DNA of 64,000 nucleotides, taken from positions 248,001 through 312,000 of the forward strand of contig VWZP01003889.1 of assembly GCA_013396995.1 (NCBI GenBank), given 5' to 3'. Each line of letters starts with the position of its first letter. Position 1 is the stretch's first letter. The notes under the pieces are model-generated. The model saw only the letters and a list, made by a program, of their open reading frames with translations, was not told where the DNA came from and searched no databases. A program made the position numbers and the translations under genes. Shown here one piece after another: positions 36,601 through 48,300 of this stretch. The stretch is from Dicaeum eximium (Eukaryota > Chordata > Aves > Passeriformes > Dicaeidae).

Positions 36601-39600
36601 CTACCATGGAATTCATGTGAGACCAAAGAAAAAGGATTTGTTCTTCTTTCCTGAAGTTCCTCACCTGTCAAGTATGTGTATCTGTCAACACACAGTGGGC
36701 TAAAGAAAATTAATATAGCTTGGTGGCCATGTATGTTGTTTTTTTTTCGTAACTTTGTTTTGTTTTCTTGGATAGTATTGTCTATTCCTCTGAAGCCTCA
36801 CTTCAAAAATGAAAAGGACTCAATGTTGCTCTTTTCTTCTTCTCTGTTTGAGTCTGGTAACAGGCACACACAGGACAGACTGGAGGGATCCTGAAGAAGA
36901 TATCCTTGCTTGTGGCACTGCCTGTGGTTCATCAGAATTAGTTCAGCAGCTCACAGAGACCTGCTAAGAGGTGCCCTGTGAGTGCTGCTCATAAAGCCAC
37001 CTCCTGTCTGTGCAGGTGTTGTGGGTGACACATTCAGTTCATTCAGGCACAGACCATTTTCTCTTACCTCTGCTTGAAGCTTTATATCTCACAAACCACT
37101 TGCTTCTCTTCCCTGGTAACAAGGCAGTTGTATGCAGGCTGTTTTTCCCATCTCTTCTCACAACATACTCCCTGCACTGAATCAATGATATGTAGACATT
37201 ACTGGATCTATTTTCATAATATCTCCTGTTTGCAGGCAAAATCTAGTAGAAAAAATTCATTATTATTGTAACAGGGAAGATTTTTTTCATCTTCTGACTG
37301 TAATTTAATACCATTCACCTTTACAGAAAATTAAGTGAAGGAATCATTGTGCACCAATGGTTCCTTTGTGCATCAGAACTTTATAGTACACCTTCTGTTT
37401 CTAAAAAGAATTGCAAATACTTAATCTAAATATTTTTTGTTGAAATAAATGTAGTGAATAAGAACAGAAAGTAATCATAACTAATGTACCCTTATACTTC
37501 AGTGGATATTAGCTAGTATAAACGAGGAACATCTATGTTTGCTTCTTCATCAGTTCCATATATTGGACTGGATTTTATAAGTTTTGACCACGTCTTTCAG
37601 CAGTGGAGTGGATTCTCCTTGGTTTTGATCAAAATTTCAATTACTGAACCACATTGGGCTGGTTAGAAATCATCCTGCCAAACCTCAAGACAGTAAGCTG
37701 TGAGGGAATTTTGGGTTGCTAAGAGGAGTGGGCATACACACAGTTGATATGACAGACCTGGCAGGGATAACAGGGTGCTTTTCCAGGGGGAGAGGGGTCC
37801 TTCACTGCAGTAACCAAACATTGAGGGTGAACACAGCAGCAGCAGCTCCTGGCACTGCAGCCAGGCTGGAACCTGGCATCCCACTGATTTACTGAGCCTG
37901 CCTGAAGTTGTGCTTCACTCGAGGGAATTTTCCTTCACATTCCCTCCGACAGCTGCAGGCAATGGAAGGCTGCAGGGCGTGTGGGGTTGTGCACACATGA
38001 ACACGAGTGTGTGTGTGCATGGCCACGGTGCCACCCTCCTGGAGCAGCTTTTCCTGGGATACCTTGAGCTGTGTGTGAGCTTGCTGGCCGTGAGCAGCAG
38101 TGCATGACAGCTGCTGGCCTTTCCCTTGGGAGCTGCTTGGGGTAGAGGATTTTTGGAAAGCTTGATGGGGGCAGGCTGTGCCCTGTTGTGTTTCACACGG
38201 GAAGCCCAGCACTGACACACAGCACGGCTCCTGGGGGCAGCTGGATCCTTGCAGGGATCCCAACTCAGCCTCCCTTCTGGTATCAAAACTTCTTCACCCA
38301 TAAACAGGGAAGTCTGTAATCAGATTACGAACTGGTGTGAATTAGAAATTGAGTTCTCTCATGTCAATAGCTGCCAACATGTGTGAGCACAGAATTAGGC
38401 CCTTGGTATGTGGAGCAGCAGTAAGACTAAATTTTATGTACTTGCATAAAACAGAAAAGAGAGCAAATATTTTTCTACAGCTATAGGAAAACATGTTGCC
38501 ATGATGTATCTATAATTACCAATATACACTTTAATTTTTTATTTCTCAGGATGTTGATCGAACAATTCATGTAACGTGACCAAAAAAAAAAAAAAAAANN
38601 NNNNNNNNNNNNNNNNNAAAAAAAAAAGGAAAAATAAAGGGTTGTGGGGATTTTTTAAGAACATAAGGCTTAGAAAATAAGAGGCAGGAAAATGTGTGGC
38701 TGGGGAACTGTATTGGGAGTTTCTAAGAGCAGGTTACTGCAGGACTTGAATAGTGATCAGGAGCCTCTGGGAAATGCTGCCTCCAGCAGCAGTTCTGCTG
38801 CCCACTGCCACTCGCTGCACTTGGACAGTGGGACAGGCAGGCTTTTCTGTCACAAGCAGGGATTTTATTTTCTCTCAAAGTTTCTGGATAGCTTAATCAA
38901 TTTTCCTGGCTGATCATGTTGATTTCTCACTCATTTTAAATATTTCAGGAAGGAGGTTGGTTCAGTGCACTGAGGGGCTGCTCCAACACGGGCCACCTGC
39001 TCTATTGCACCGTGTAACAGAGGCATCTGCTCCCAGCTTTAATATTCTCCAGCATATTTTGGTAATCACTCGGTTATTTAATTGCACCCTAAAGGCACAG
39101 AAACATTTGAGAAGCTCCTTGCAGGGCTAACGTGGATGCTTGCATTAGCAGTCAGCACCCAGGGTGAACTGCATTTTGCTAAGCAGCCAGCTCCCAAAGA
39201 AGATTACACCTCTGGAGGATTAACAGCCACATCAGGGAACAGGAGGGATGGCAGGGAATGACATTACTGGAGAAGCCAGCAGCACACTGGTGCTCGGGAG
39301 GATTTCAGCAGGCATTTTGTGGAATCCCACACTATTGATCTGCCTTGTTTCTGGGATATTTTATAACGACAAACCATGCACTTAGAGAGATTTTACAGCT
39401 CCAGTCCTTGTTAGGTTCATCCTCTAATTAGGTCCCACCTTGTGAGAGCAGGAGGTTAATCAGCAAACTGTACTTTCTAGGAATAAATATCTCAAAATTT
39501 GTACAAGTTCATTTAAAAACAATGCCAGCAAATTATTGATCTTATCTCTGTCCTTGGCAACTTTTTAACCCAAGTTGCCTTTTCTTTGCTATTATAAGGA

Positions 39601-41519
39601 AGAGATTTGTCTGTTAGCTTAAAGCTGGTTTTGGGGCTTGCATGGAACGTCAGCCATGGTGAAGCATGAAATCAAGCATGAAAAACTTTACACAAAGTTC
39701 TCATAGGAGCTTACAGAAACCGACAGATATTTAGTCCAACTAAAATTGTCAAATTGTTCATTCTTTTGTCTTAAAGTAGTTCCCATGTGAGATTCTTAAG
39801 CATGAGTATATTTCAAGATGAAGAAGAATGTTTTTGAATCTTCCAGGCTACCTCTGCTTTCTTGAGTTCCTGGTGACAATAACTTGAAGTCATCATTTTC
39901 TTTCCAGGACAAATTTTTGGGCAGAGTATGGTGAAAGTTAGGCTGTTAGCCCTTTACCCAAACAGCCATTTACTCATTCCCTCCTCCTCAACACTCACCT
40001 TTGAGCTGAATCATGTCTCATTTTTATGTGAGGGTGGTTTTTTTCACCATCTATATCCATTAAGCTTCATTCCTGTCTGCATATGATAGAGAGAGGTTAA
40101 AGAGCACTGCTGAGCCCCTGATATGCTTGCTAAATGTGGTTTTTATTGCTCAAAATCCAATAAATCTGCTAAGGTGAAGGAGGCTAATGTGAGCAGTCCT
40201 GCAGGCTAGAGGCCAGTGTGGATGCCTCGCTTGTGGTGCCCAGAGATGATCGAGTCTGGGCCAGGAGGGTCCCTCTTGCTGTGCCTTTACTCTGCATTTG
40301 GCTTCCTTTGGCAGTGACATTTTTCTCAGTATCACTGGAGGAAACACTGACAGCTCTCCCCTCTCTGGAGGGGTTGTTTGTACCCAGGGCTGCTTTCCCA
40401 TCCAAGGCTGTCTCAGCAGCTTTCTGCAGACTGAGCAGATCAGTCTTCTCCTCACCAGCTCCATCTCCAGCAGCAGCTGCCTTTGTGTCCAAGTTAAGGT
40501 GTGCAAAATAAATTGTGACTTTGCAATATTGTGTGTGAGATGATTTAAAGCAGATTCTCTCCCAGGAAAGTAAAATCTTCTGAAAATGAACCCCATTTAA
40601 AAGAGCTCTGGGAGATGTCTGAAGTCATGATGAGATTTACAAGCACGGAGGAGGGTCCCCATAGGCCTCTGTGAGGATGTTTTGAGCTGTGACCACAGCA
40701 AGCTCTCAGCCTTCTCCTTTGCAGAGTGGGATGGACCTTCAAGTAGCAAAGCACAGCCTGAAGTCTTTAGCAAAACTTTTGTTTTCTTGCATCAATACTT
40801 TTACAGCACATGCTTTGTACATTTTCTTCAATTTCTTTTTAAAAAAAGGAGGGAGTGGCAGTAGGGGAGGAAAATGACACAGAACCATAAAACAAACTCA
40901 ACCCAGGGCCTGAATTTTAAAAGAAATTTTATTTTTGAGCAATAACTTCCTGCACTGGGAGTATAACTTTGGATATGGTAGCAAATACTGCTCAACAGCC
41001 TCCCTCTTGAAAGAACAGATGCTTCAGAGATGCCTGAAGCTGGAGTCTCACACAGTGAGAGGTTCCAAATCAGCAGTTTCTTTTGGAGACTTCTGCCATG
41101 GCTTCTGGCTGTAGTCTGTCCTCGTTCTTCTTTCCTTTCTCTTGAACCAACTTTACCTGCCCTGGCTGCAGTTTCGTGCACCCCTCAGAAACATCCCAGG
41201 AATGCCTTGATGTGGGGCACACTGTGTCTTGTTTTAGTGTGAGGTTTCTCTAAAGTAAAGGTCATTAAAGGATATTATGTATATATAAAATATTGCTTGC
41301 TCATTATCAGCCTGCGGTGTCACAATCTGCTCACAGAGCTTACCAACTCCATCCCCAAATCCTGGCTTTGGCTCCAGCTTTGGCTTGGACCCATAGAAAG
41401 AGAATCTGTGCGTTTCTGGCGAGTCCTGCTCAGGACTCTGGAGGGTACAGATTCTTAGCCTGTACCACAACCAACCCCACTGAAAAGTTATTTGGGTGAA
41501 AGTCTAATTAGACAAGCAT
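30661..41519. other. Non-coding sequence upstream of the promoter, no recognised gene
   Basis: AT-rich sequence with GC-richer, CpG-poor patches (about 34,560-34,700 and 37,960-38,280). A 204-codon minus-strand ORF (31,153-31,767) opens on GTG, not ATG, and matches nothing I know. I identified no transposon ends or RNA genes. The last few kb may contain proximal enhancers of the downstream promoter, but no specific site can be defended. Confidence 0.65.
38582..38627. other. Assembly gap (19 N) inside a poly-A run
   Basis: Positions 38599-38617 are N, bounded by A homopolymers on both sides, as at the gap near 20.7 kb. The true tract length is unknown. Confidence 0.95.
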
Positions 41520-41593
41520 TTCCCCTGCTCCACGGGGAAGCGTGGAGCTGTTGCGGTCCTTAACAAAGCGCAGTGATTTCGGAAAGCCCGTGT

Positions 41594-41602
41594 GGGGCGG
41601 GG
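41594..41602 (+). promoter_or_regulatory. GC box (Sp1/KLF-type site)
   Basis: GGGGCGGGG, a perfect core for Sp1/KLF zinc-finger factors, lies about 340 nt upstream of the start codon inside the CpG island. Such sites are common in CpG-island promoters, so binding is an inference. Confidence 0.45.
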
Positions 41603-41934
41603 AGGCTGCTGCCTGTGCCTCGTACCTGTGTTACATAAGCACGCCCGTATCCCGGTACCGCAGTGGGCTGGAGGCGCTTTGGAACCGAGGGAAAAGGCGG
41701 CAGGAGGGAACGGGGAAGGCAGAAAGGGGAAAAACCCGGCGGAGCACGAAGGAAAGAGCAGTCAGCATAAACTTTCCGCCGCAGTCTCACTCATCTCGGC
41801 TGAGAGCGCTGCGGGGCTCGGCTTTCACAGAGCGGGGCTGAGCTCGTTCATCTCCCCAGCCCCGGAGGCGAGGGCGGCGCGACCGCCTGGGCTCCACCCG
41901 CGGCTCCGCTCGGTGCCGGCTGGTCCCGGTCCGG

Positions 41935-41935
41935 N
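41935..41935. other. Single undetermined base (N) eight bases before the start codon
   Basis: One N sits in very GC-rich leader sequence (CCGG-N-CGGCAAC-ATG). It does not affect the coding frame but leaves the leader sequence or length uncertain by at least one base. Confidence 0.95.
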
Positions 41936-41942
41936 CGGCAAC

Positions 41943-42002
41943 ATGAACCAGACGGCGACGGTGTCGCACCACGTCCACTGCCACTCGTCCCGGGCCGTCA
42001 AG
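41943..42002 (+). CDS. DPP10: First coding exon (20 codons) of a DPP10-type Kv4 channel auxiliary subunit, 'a' N-terminal isoform; gene continues beyond the window
   Basis: The ATG opens a 20-codon exon starting MNQTA, with SHH at residues 8-10, Cys13, Ser16 and Lys20, and ends on AAG directly before GTAGGG (phase 0 intron). Start choice: an in-frame TGA lies at 41574-41576, no ATG in any frame occurs between about 41461 and 41942, and A is at -3. Known family: DPP10 and DPP6 are type II membrane glycoproteins without peptidase activity that join neuronal Kv4/KChIP channels. Their alternative 'a' cytoplasmic N-termini begin MNQTA and speed inactivation by blocking the pore. By memory, human DPP10a matches at about 12 of 20 residues, and the final S-[KR]-x-[IV]-K pattern favours DPP10 over DPP6a. 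The exon encodes only the cytoplasmic tip; the membrane helix and ectodomain exons are not in the window. Odd: residues 9-14 read HHVHCH. The remaining uncertainty is which paralogue this is. Confidence 0.8.
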
Positions 42003-42008
42003 GTAGGG
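42003..42008 (+). other. DPP10: 5' splice donor of the first exon
   Basis: GTAGGG follows the Lys codon AAG, giving AAG|GTAGGG, a good match to the vertebrate donor. The phase 0 junction agrees with where the alternative N-terminal exons of DPP6 and DPP10 join the shared exon that begins Glu-Leu. Confidence 0.8.
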
Positions 42009-42370
42009 CGGGCGGCAGCGGGGAAAGTTCGGCGGAGCTCGGGGAGAGGCGAGGGACGGCTCCGGCCGCGGGCCCCGGGCAGCGGCACCTTCCGAGCGAG
42101 CTCAGGGGTGCCCGAAGTTCGCCCCGAGCGGGCGGCGAGCGGGAGCTGCCGGTGCCTCCCGAAGCGCCGCTCCGCAGCACCGGCACGGCAAAGGCGGCGG
42201 GACATCCACCTGTGAGACGGGATTCGGTATCGTGTGCCCGGGTTTGGGGATGAACCATCCGGAGCGGGGTTTGCTGCTGGTGGCGGTGTCCCTGCGTGCG
42301 GGGACTTTGGGGGTGCCTGGCTGGGCATGGGGGGATCGTGCTGGGGGAAGAGCCGAGGGAATAGCGGGCT

Positions 42371-45300
42371 CTGTCCTCGATTGCCTTCTTGCCCAACCTC
42401 TGCCACCATCCCGCCTTTGCATTGATTGAAAACTACTTTCTAGCCGAGTTACTGCACTCTAGAGTGATAAAATGAAATCCCTAACCAGATTGGTATTCAG
42501 TAGGAAGTACCTCTGCAGAAATAAGTGGGCTTTTTTCCCTGAAATAAAATAAAAACGCAATCAGTGACAATATTTGATTAGTGACTCTTAGTCCTGAAAA
42601 AACAACATCGAGAAATGTTACACTAGCTATTTTGTTTCACAAAACGACATGAAAGCCTGAAGAGTTCACTTTGGTGCCTCAGGGCAGTGGGTGCCAGGCT
42701 GCAAAGTTGAGGGGTCTGGGGTTTGTTTGTCTTCTCAGAAGGAGCAGCTGAACTTCACGTCATGTTAGGAAATGCTCAGTTGGGCTTTATCCCGTTAGTG
42801 CTGGGAATAAAAATCATGACTTAGAGCTGAGGCAGGAGGGGATTAAAGGTATAAATCTTCGATTAGCACTGTCATTTTATACAGGCTGCATTAGGCTGTG
42901 CAGTGTATGATCAGTAATGCAGAATGTCTGCAGGCTCAGGGACAGGAGGGGTTACCTGGGGCTCTAATGACCACTTGTGTAAGGTGTAACTGTGTCCATC
43001 ACACCACACAACAGCCCCTTAGTTAATGCCCAAATGGGCAAGGTCATGGGAAATGATGAATTACAATTGCCCTGGCCTACTTCAAAGAGTCAGCAAATAT
43101 AATCTTAAATTGCTCAAAACCATTTCATCCTCTCTAGGTCTATCTCTGAAAGTACTAGAGAACAGAGAGCAGTGTGGTACTTGCTCTGGGAAATATTCTC
43201 TTGTTATGTTTGGAACAGCCAATGCTAATTTTTCACTGCCAGAAACATTTATTAAATTAATTTGACTGGACTTCTAAGCCAAAACAACAACAGCCACCAA
43301 TATCAATATGCCATTAAAAAAAAAAAAAAAGAAAAAGAGCCAGAGGAGTCAATAGTCTTCAAAAAGAGAGAACATGAATCAGAGCCTTCTAGACATGAGT
43401 CCATTTTACAACCAACACAGTAATACTGATACCATTAGAAAACTGTCTCATTTTTCTGCTCTTAATTCTATGTGTCAGGTGTAAAATGTGCTTTATAAAT
43501 AGTTCTAAGTGCTTCAATGCTGAGCCAATGGATACTCCATGGGAAAGTATTTACGACTGCAGAGGAGCAGTGACTTCCCTATGGTAATGAGGACCTTGTA
43601 TTGGAAATTACTTTGAAAATACTTCATTAGTGACCAGACAAATATAAATTGCATTTTAAGCAGGACTTCCCAAGAAACAGTGTTATTTCTAGCAGTTATG
43701 AAGATTAATGAAAAAAGGTTATAGGAAAACTTCACACTTATTGGAATGAGATCCCTAAAACCCCTTCTTTTATTCCTCTTATGTTTCTCCCCAACACACA
43801 AAGCTGTGGCATCTCAGCTCCTGTCTGTTGATATCAATGTAATTTTACTTCTCAGTGGTTTTTTGATCAGCTGCTCTCTGCTTTGTAATGCAGCATAAAC
43901 TTCTGGATTCACAGAGTAGAATGATCCACTTGTCCACGAAATTGAATCCTGCAAACTTCATCCGTGCCAGTTCCCTCTGTGAATCCCCCTGGGGCTGCAG
44001 GAGGGCTGGTGCCTGGGTGGGGGGACACCCCTGGCCCTTTCTCACATCCTTCTTGGTTGAGGGATGGGCACAACTTTTGGTGTCCATGAGCTGAGTGTGC
44101 TGCATCCAAAGTAAGTTTGGTGACAGAGAAGCAAAGTAACTGAGGAAATGAATATTGAGCAAGAAAAAAAGCCTAAAGATAGCAAACCCCTTGGATAAAA
44201 TGTGAAATCTCCTAAAAAAGCCTTTACCTCTAAGACTTTTTCTAGCTTGTTTTGAGACGATTGCAAGCCTCACCCCCTTGCTGACACTACTATGAGCAAT
44301 GATCTTTCACTCTGAGATGTGTGACAAAAACTTGTAGGGTCTAGCTGGGAATGCCAAATACCTGCCTCATTTCTGTATCATTGTGTGCTTGACTCCAGGA
44401 TCCCCCCCATGGCTATGAAACTGGTTTTATTCTTCACAATTTTGGCTCATCTTGTCAACACAGCAAGCAAATTAGCTCTTCCAGGAGAATCACGGAGTTT
44501 TGTGCACTTCCATGTTGTGCTGATGGCCAAATAATTTTTCAACATTCTTTTTCCTCTGACAGAGAAAAATTCTGTTAAAACATTGTTTGCCTTGCTCAGG
44601 GGAAAGAAAGAAAAAAAACCCCAGAAACAGAAAATAATAAATATTGTGGCTAGCTAGGAAAACAAACCAAACATCTGTGTGAAATTTACAGGGACTGTGG
44701 AATAGAAAAGTTTATGTTTTGCTCTTAACATGCTCGTGATTACAATTTGCTCTTATTAAGAAAAAAAAAAAAGAAGTGGAGTTAAGCTAATATTTCTGTG
44801 CCTTTGTGGCTTTATACATTTGTTAATAATAAAATATTCTGTACCAGATCATGACTCTCTGCTGTTATCAACCTCATATTGATCTGACTGCAAGCTGGAT
44901 CATGGAAGGAGTTACTAATTGGCATTTCAGAAGCACATAATTACTGTGTAATATAATATGTATGTTATAACCTTTTACTCTTCTTTCTTTCCTGCCTTCC
45001 TTTCACTTTTATTTATTCATTAGCTCTTGGATTGTAAACTATAAAAGGAAAGTGCAGATATGTCCCTATCAAAAATTCTGCAGCAATTTTCATTAGTGTC
45101 CAGGGACTGTATCAGCAATTTTTACATTTCAGGTTTATTGTAGTAGTGTTTTAGTACCTGCTAACTGATGAGTAGTGGTGTAATAATAGTTTTCTTATTT
45201 ACAATTAGGTTGAGGAGCAAAGGCTTTTAAAGGGGGTTTGTAGTATTCCCTTTGGACCTCTATGTGTTTAAAACAACATTTTTTTTTTTTAAACCAAACC

Positions 45301-48300
45301 TGTGCCTTAGCAAGAAACATCTGCCCACTCCTGCAAACTGCAAACACATCTCCTCCTACAGAGAGAGAGATTAATATGTAGCTGTTCCTGGTCATAAAGG
45401 CTGCTTGGTCACACTTTTTGGGTTGAAACTCCAGGTAGTTGGATCTTTGAGAGCCTCCAGGATGTGCACTCATCAGGCCCTGTGCAGGTAGGAGAATCAC
45501 TGCAATCCACCAGCTGCTTAGGAAATAAATCCTTTAAAATGGGAGCAGCGTTTCTGAAATCCATTACATCAAAAGCAAGTCACTGGCAGATAATCTCAGT
45601 GAGTGTTCAATTATGAACTAGCCAGGATACACAGCAAAGGGCACAGGTGATACAGGGCTGTGCCATTGGTAGGAGCACAGTCTATGGCAGCATAATAATG
45701 CAAAAAAACCAACCAAAAAACCAAATAAGTGGTGCATTTAAATGGAATAGGTTTGCGTGGTATTTTGTTTAAATTTGTTAATTTGTTTGTGTGTGGAATT
45801 TGGGCAGTGTTGTGCCAACGTTTGTCTTGCTGTGTGGGGAGCTGCAGCTCCAGGGAAGCGCAGTGTGGTGGTGGCAGGAGGCAGCCTGGCCATGGGGACA
45901 AAGCTCACTGTCACCTTCAGCATGTGGCCAGCTCAAAATGCACACTTAGAACAAAGTAAATATTTCTATTTTCCAAAGTGCTGAGCAAATGCACAACGCT
46001 CCTGTGTTTATTCTGTCCTTGAGACTCTGTCTGGAGGTGTATGGAGACCTGTTAGGGGACTCCAAAAATTATAGATTATAGCACTCATCAAAGAGACTGG
46101 CTTGTAGCATGATAGAAATACCCTAAGTGTTGTTGCCTGAATGCATTTTTGTTGAGTGGAGTTGCTGGTGTGATTTATTTGTATTTTGTAGACCAAAACT
46201 AGGTGCATGATGACACATGTGTGGGGAAGACAAGCTGGAGATCTCTAGGTGGAAATTTGAAGAACAAATCACAACTTTTAAATCTTCCCATTTCCATGTA
46301 TTACCTTTTCGTATTTTTTCAGTCTCCTTGCCAACATCTGTATTACCAGAGAATAACTGGGGCTTTTTGCTGTTAAAAACAGCCAGTTCTTTGTCATAAG
46401 AAGAGGCAAAAAAGAGGAAAAAAAATTAATTAATAATGGGTTAGTACTTTCCTGGATTGTAACCATATAAAATTTTTCCTAATGCCCATCATTACATTAA
46501 GGAATAGGGCATTAAGTTTGATTCTCTTTGAATCCACTTAAGTTATGGATCTGTGAGTGTTACATAACACTTTCCTGAACGGATACCACATCATGAGGAG
46601 TTTAATCTTTCTCATTCTTTAATCCAAAACTCTTTTACTAACCATGTGTTAAGAAAATTTTGTTCTTATTTTGTTCAGTATTTCATTCTTAAACTTAGCA
46701 TAGTAAGACCGGCATGCAGTCTAACACCTGAGCATTCCTTTGGAATTTGCTTAGGACCTTTCCTGTTTAAAGATTTTTATTTAAGGTCCTCCAATTGAAT
46801 TATAAATGTTAAGTTATGCAGCATCCAGGTTTGTGACTGCGCTGTGTTAATCATTTGACAGGTTTTTGGATCGGTGATTTTGACTTCTCACGTGCTGACA
46901 ACACCCAATGTTACTGGCAGCATGTGCCAGAAGCAAAGCAAAATTAGCTCCTGTGACTCTTAAAAATGAGGCACCCAATGTGGCAGAATGCATTGGGGGC
47001 TTTCAGAGAGAGAGAATGAGACAGGCAGGTTCCTTACACTGTGAATGGAACCAAGAGTCATTCACAGCAATACACCCAAGGGACCTGAGGGAAGGAACAC
47101 CCAGAATCATCAGCTTAATTAAAGGCTCTCCACAGTCCTGAGCTGTGAAGCTAATGCAGCTGCTGCAGATGAGGGTGTGATTGATTTCATTTTAAATTTA
47201 ACTGGTGAAATAGTTTGAGTGAGTTATGCTTTTAAATGCTAATTGCTCGGTGCTGGTGGCAGAGGGAGCTCCAGTGGCCCAGCTGGGTGGTGGCTGGGTG
47301 CTGTGGGTCTCACCGCACATCAGGAGTGCCAGAGGGAGGGCGGATGCTGGGGCCTCCAGGGAAGCAGGATAATGTCCAAAGATGTTTAAAGTTTAGTGAT
47401 ACTGGTGCTGGCCTTGAGCTGCTGACCTCTTCCCGGAGGATACATCAGAAAAATAATCCAAAGTCAGAGTTCAAAAAAGGAAGCGAGTGGAACTGGGGAG
47501 ACGGGGACGGTTGTTCAGCCTGAGCTTGTGTGTGACCTTACCAAGGGAAAAGGATGGGGAAGGTGAGCCCTGGGGAAGTTCTGCAGAAAGTTGAGAAGGA
47601 AGTAGAGATGATATCTGAAGGACACCTTGAGGCTTGGCAGGAGGAGGCAGAGCCAAGGGAGTTTCAGGGAGACGGAACCCGAGTGCGACGGGCGGCTGAC
47701 GGCAGCTGGCAAGTCAGGAGAGATCAGAATGGGGTTTTGTGTTTTAGCTGCAGCTAAGAAAACGTTACTTGGGATATTGGCTGCTGGATTAGATTACTTT
47801 GCCAGATCTGACCTGTCACAGACAAGTTGTTGCAGAAAGTCACAGCCCGAAAGAGAAACCAGGAGACAGAGATAATGTGCTTTTTTGGAGGAGTGACAGA
47901 GATGAGGTTTGCAAAGTTATCTCACTGTGAAACCTCTAGAAGCAAGGGAGCACAGTGTCTGCAGCCTTCAAGCTGGGGAAAAAACCCCACAGATATATGT
48001 GTGTATTTGGAAGAGTTAGGTAATATGGGGAAAAAGAAAAATATATACACAGGGTTTGTTATAATTAAGTCCACTGTTTTGTGTAGTAACATAGAAAAGT
48101 AACCAAAAAAAGCCAAAACCATGTGTTTGTTGGAAAAGTTATGATAATAATTATGCAAATGTTTCCCCTTCAAAAAAAGGTTTGGGGAGCATACAAGGAT
48201 AGTATTTTGGTAATCTTTGTCCAAATTTGGCTACCTGTGCAATAATGGTTTAGCACTGTGGGAGGCAATAACAGTACCCATGTGTTCAATTATTTTTTTA

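Larger units (their letters stand above)
41520..42370 (+). promoter_or_regulatory. DPP10: CpG-island promoter and 5' UTR of the DPP10-type transcript
   Basis: Base composition changes abruptly from AT-rich flanks to very GC-rich sequence with dense CpG dinucleotides, which are otherwise rare in this window. The island surrounds the first coding exon, covering about 420 nt upstream and 370 nt into the intron. No TATA box is evident at a convincing distance, so I infer a dispersed-start, TATA-less promoter typical of neuronal genes. The transcription start cannot be placed from sequence alone. The 5' leader has no upstream ATG, so no upstream ORF is expected to reduce translation. Long ORFs on both strands across this block come from few stop codons in GC-rich DNA and are not genes. 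Confidence 0.85.

Noticed and set aside
41592..42215. 207-codon plus-strand ORF through the CpG island
   Set aside because: It opens on GTG, not ATG, and runs through the splice donor into the intron. Only the 20 codons at 41943-42002 have family support; the rest is open because stop codons are rare in GC-rich DNA.
41825..42409. Several long minus-strand ORFs antisense to exon 1
   Set aside because: Arg/Pro/Ala-rich frames typical of CpG islands, overlapping one another and the real exon, with no family similarity.
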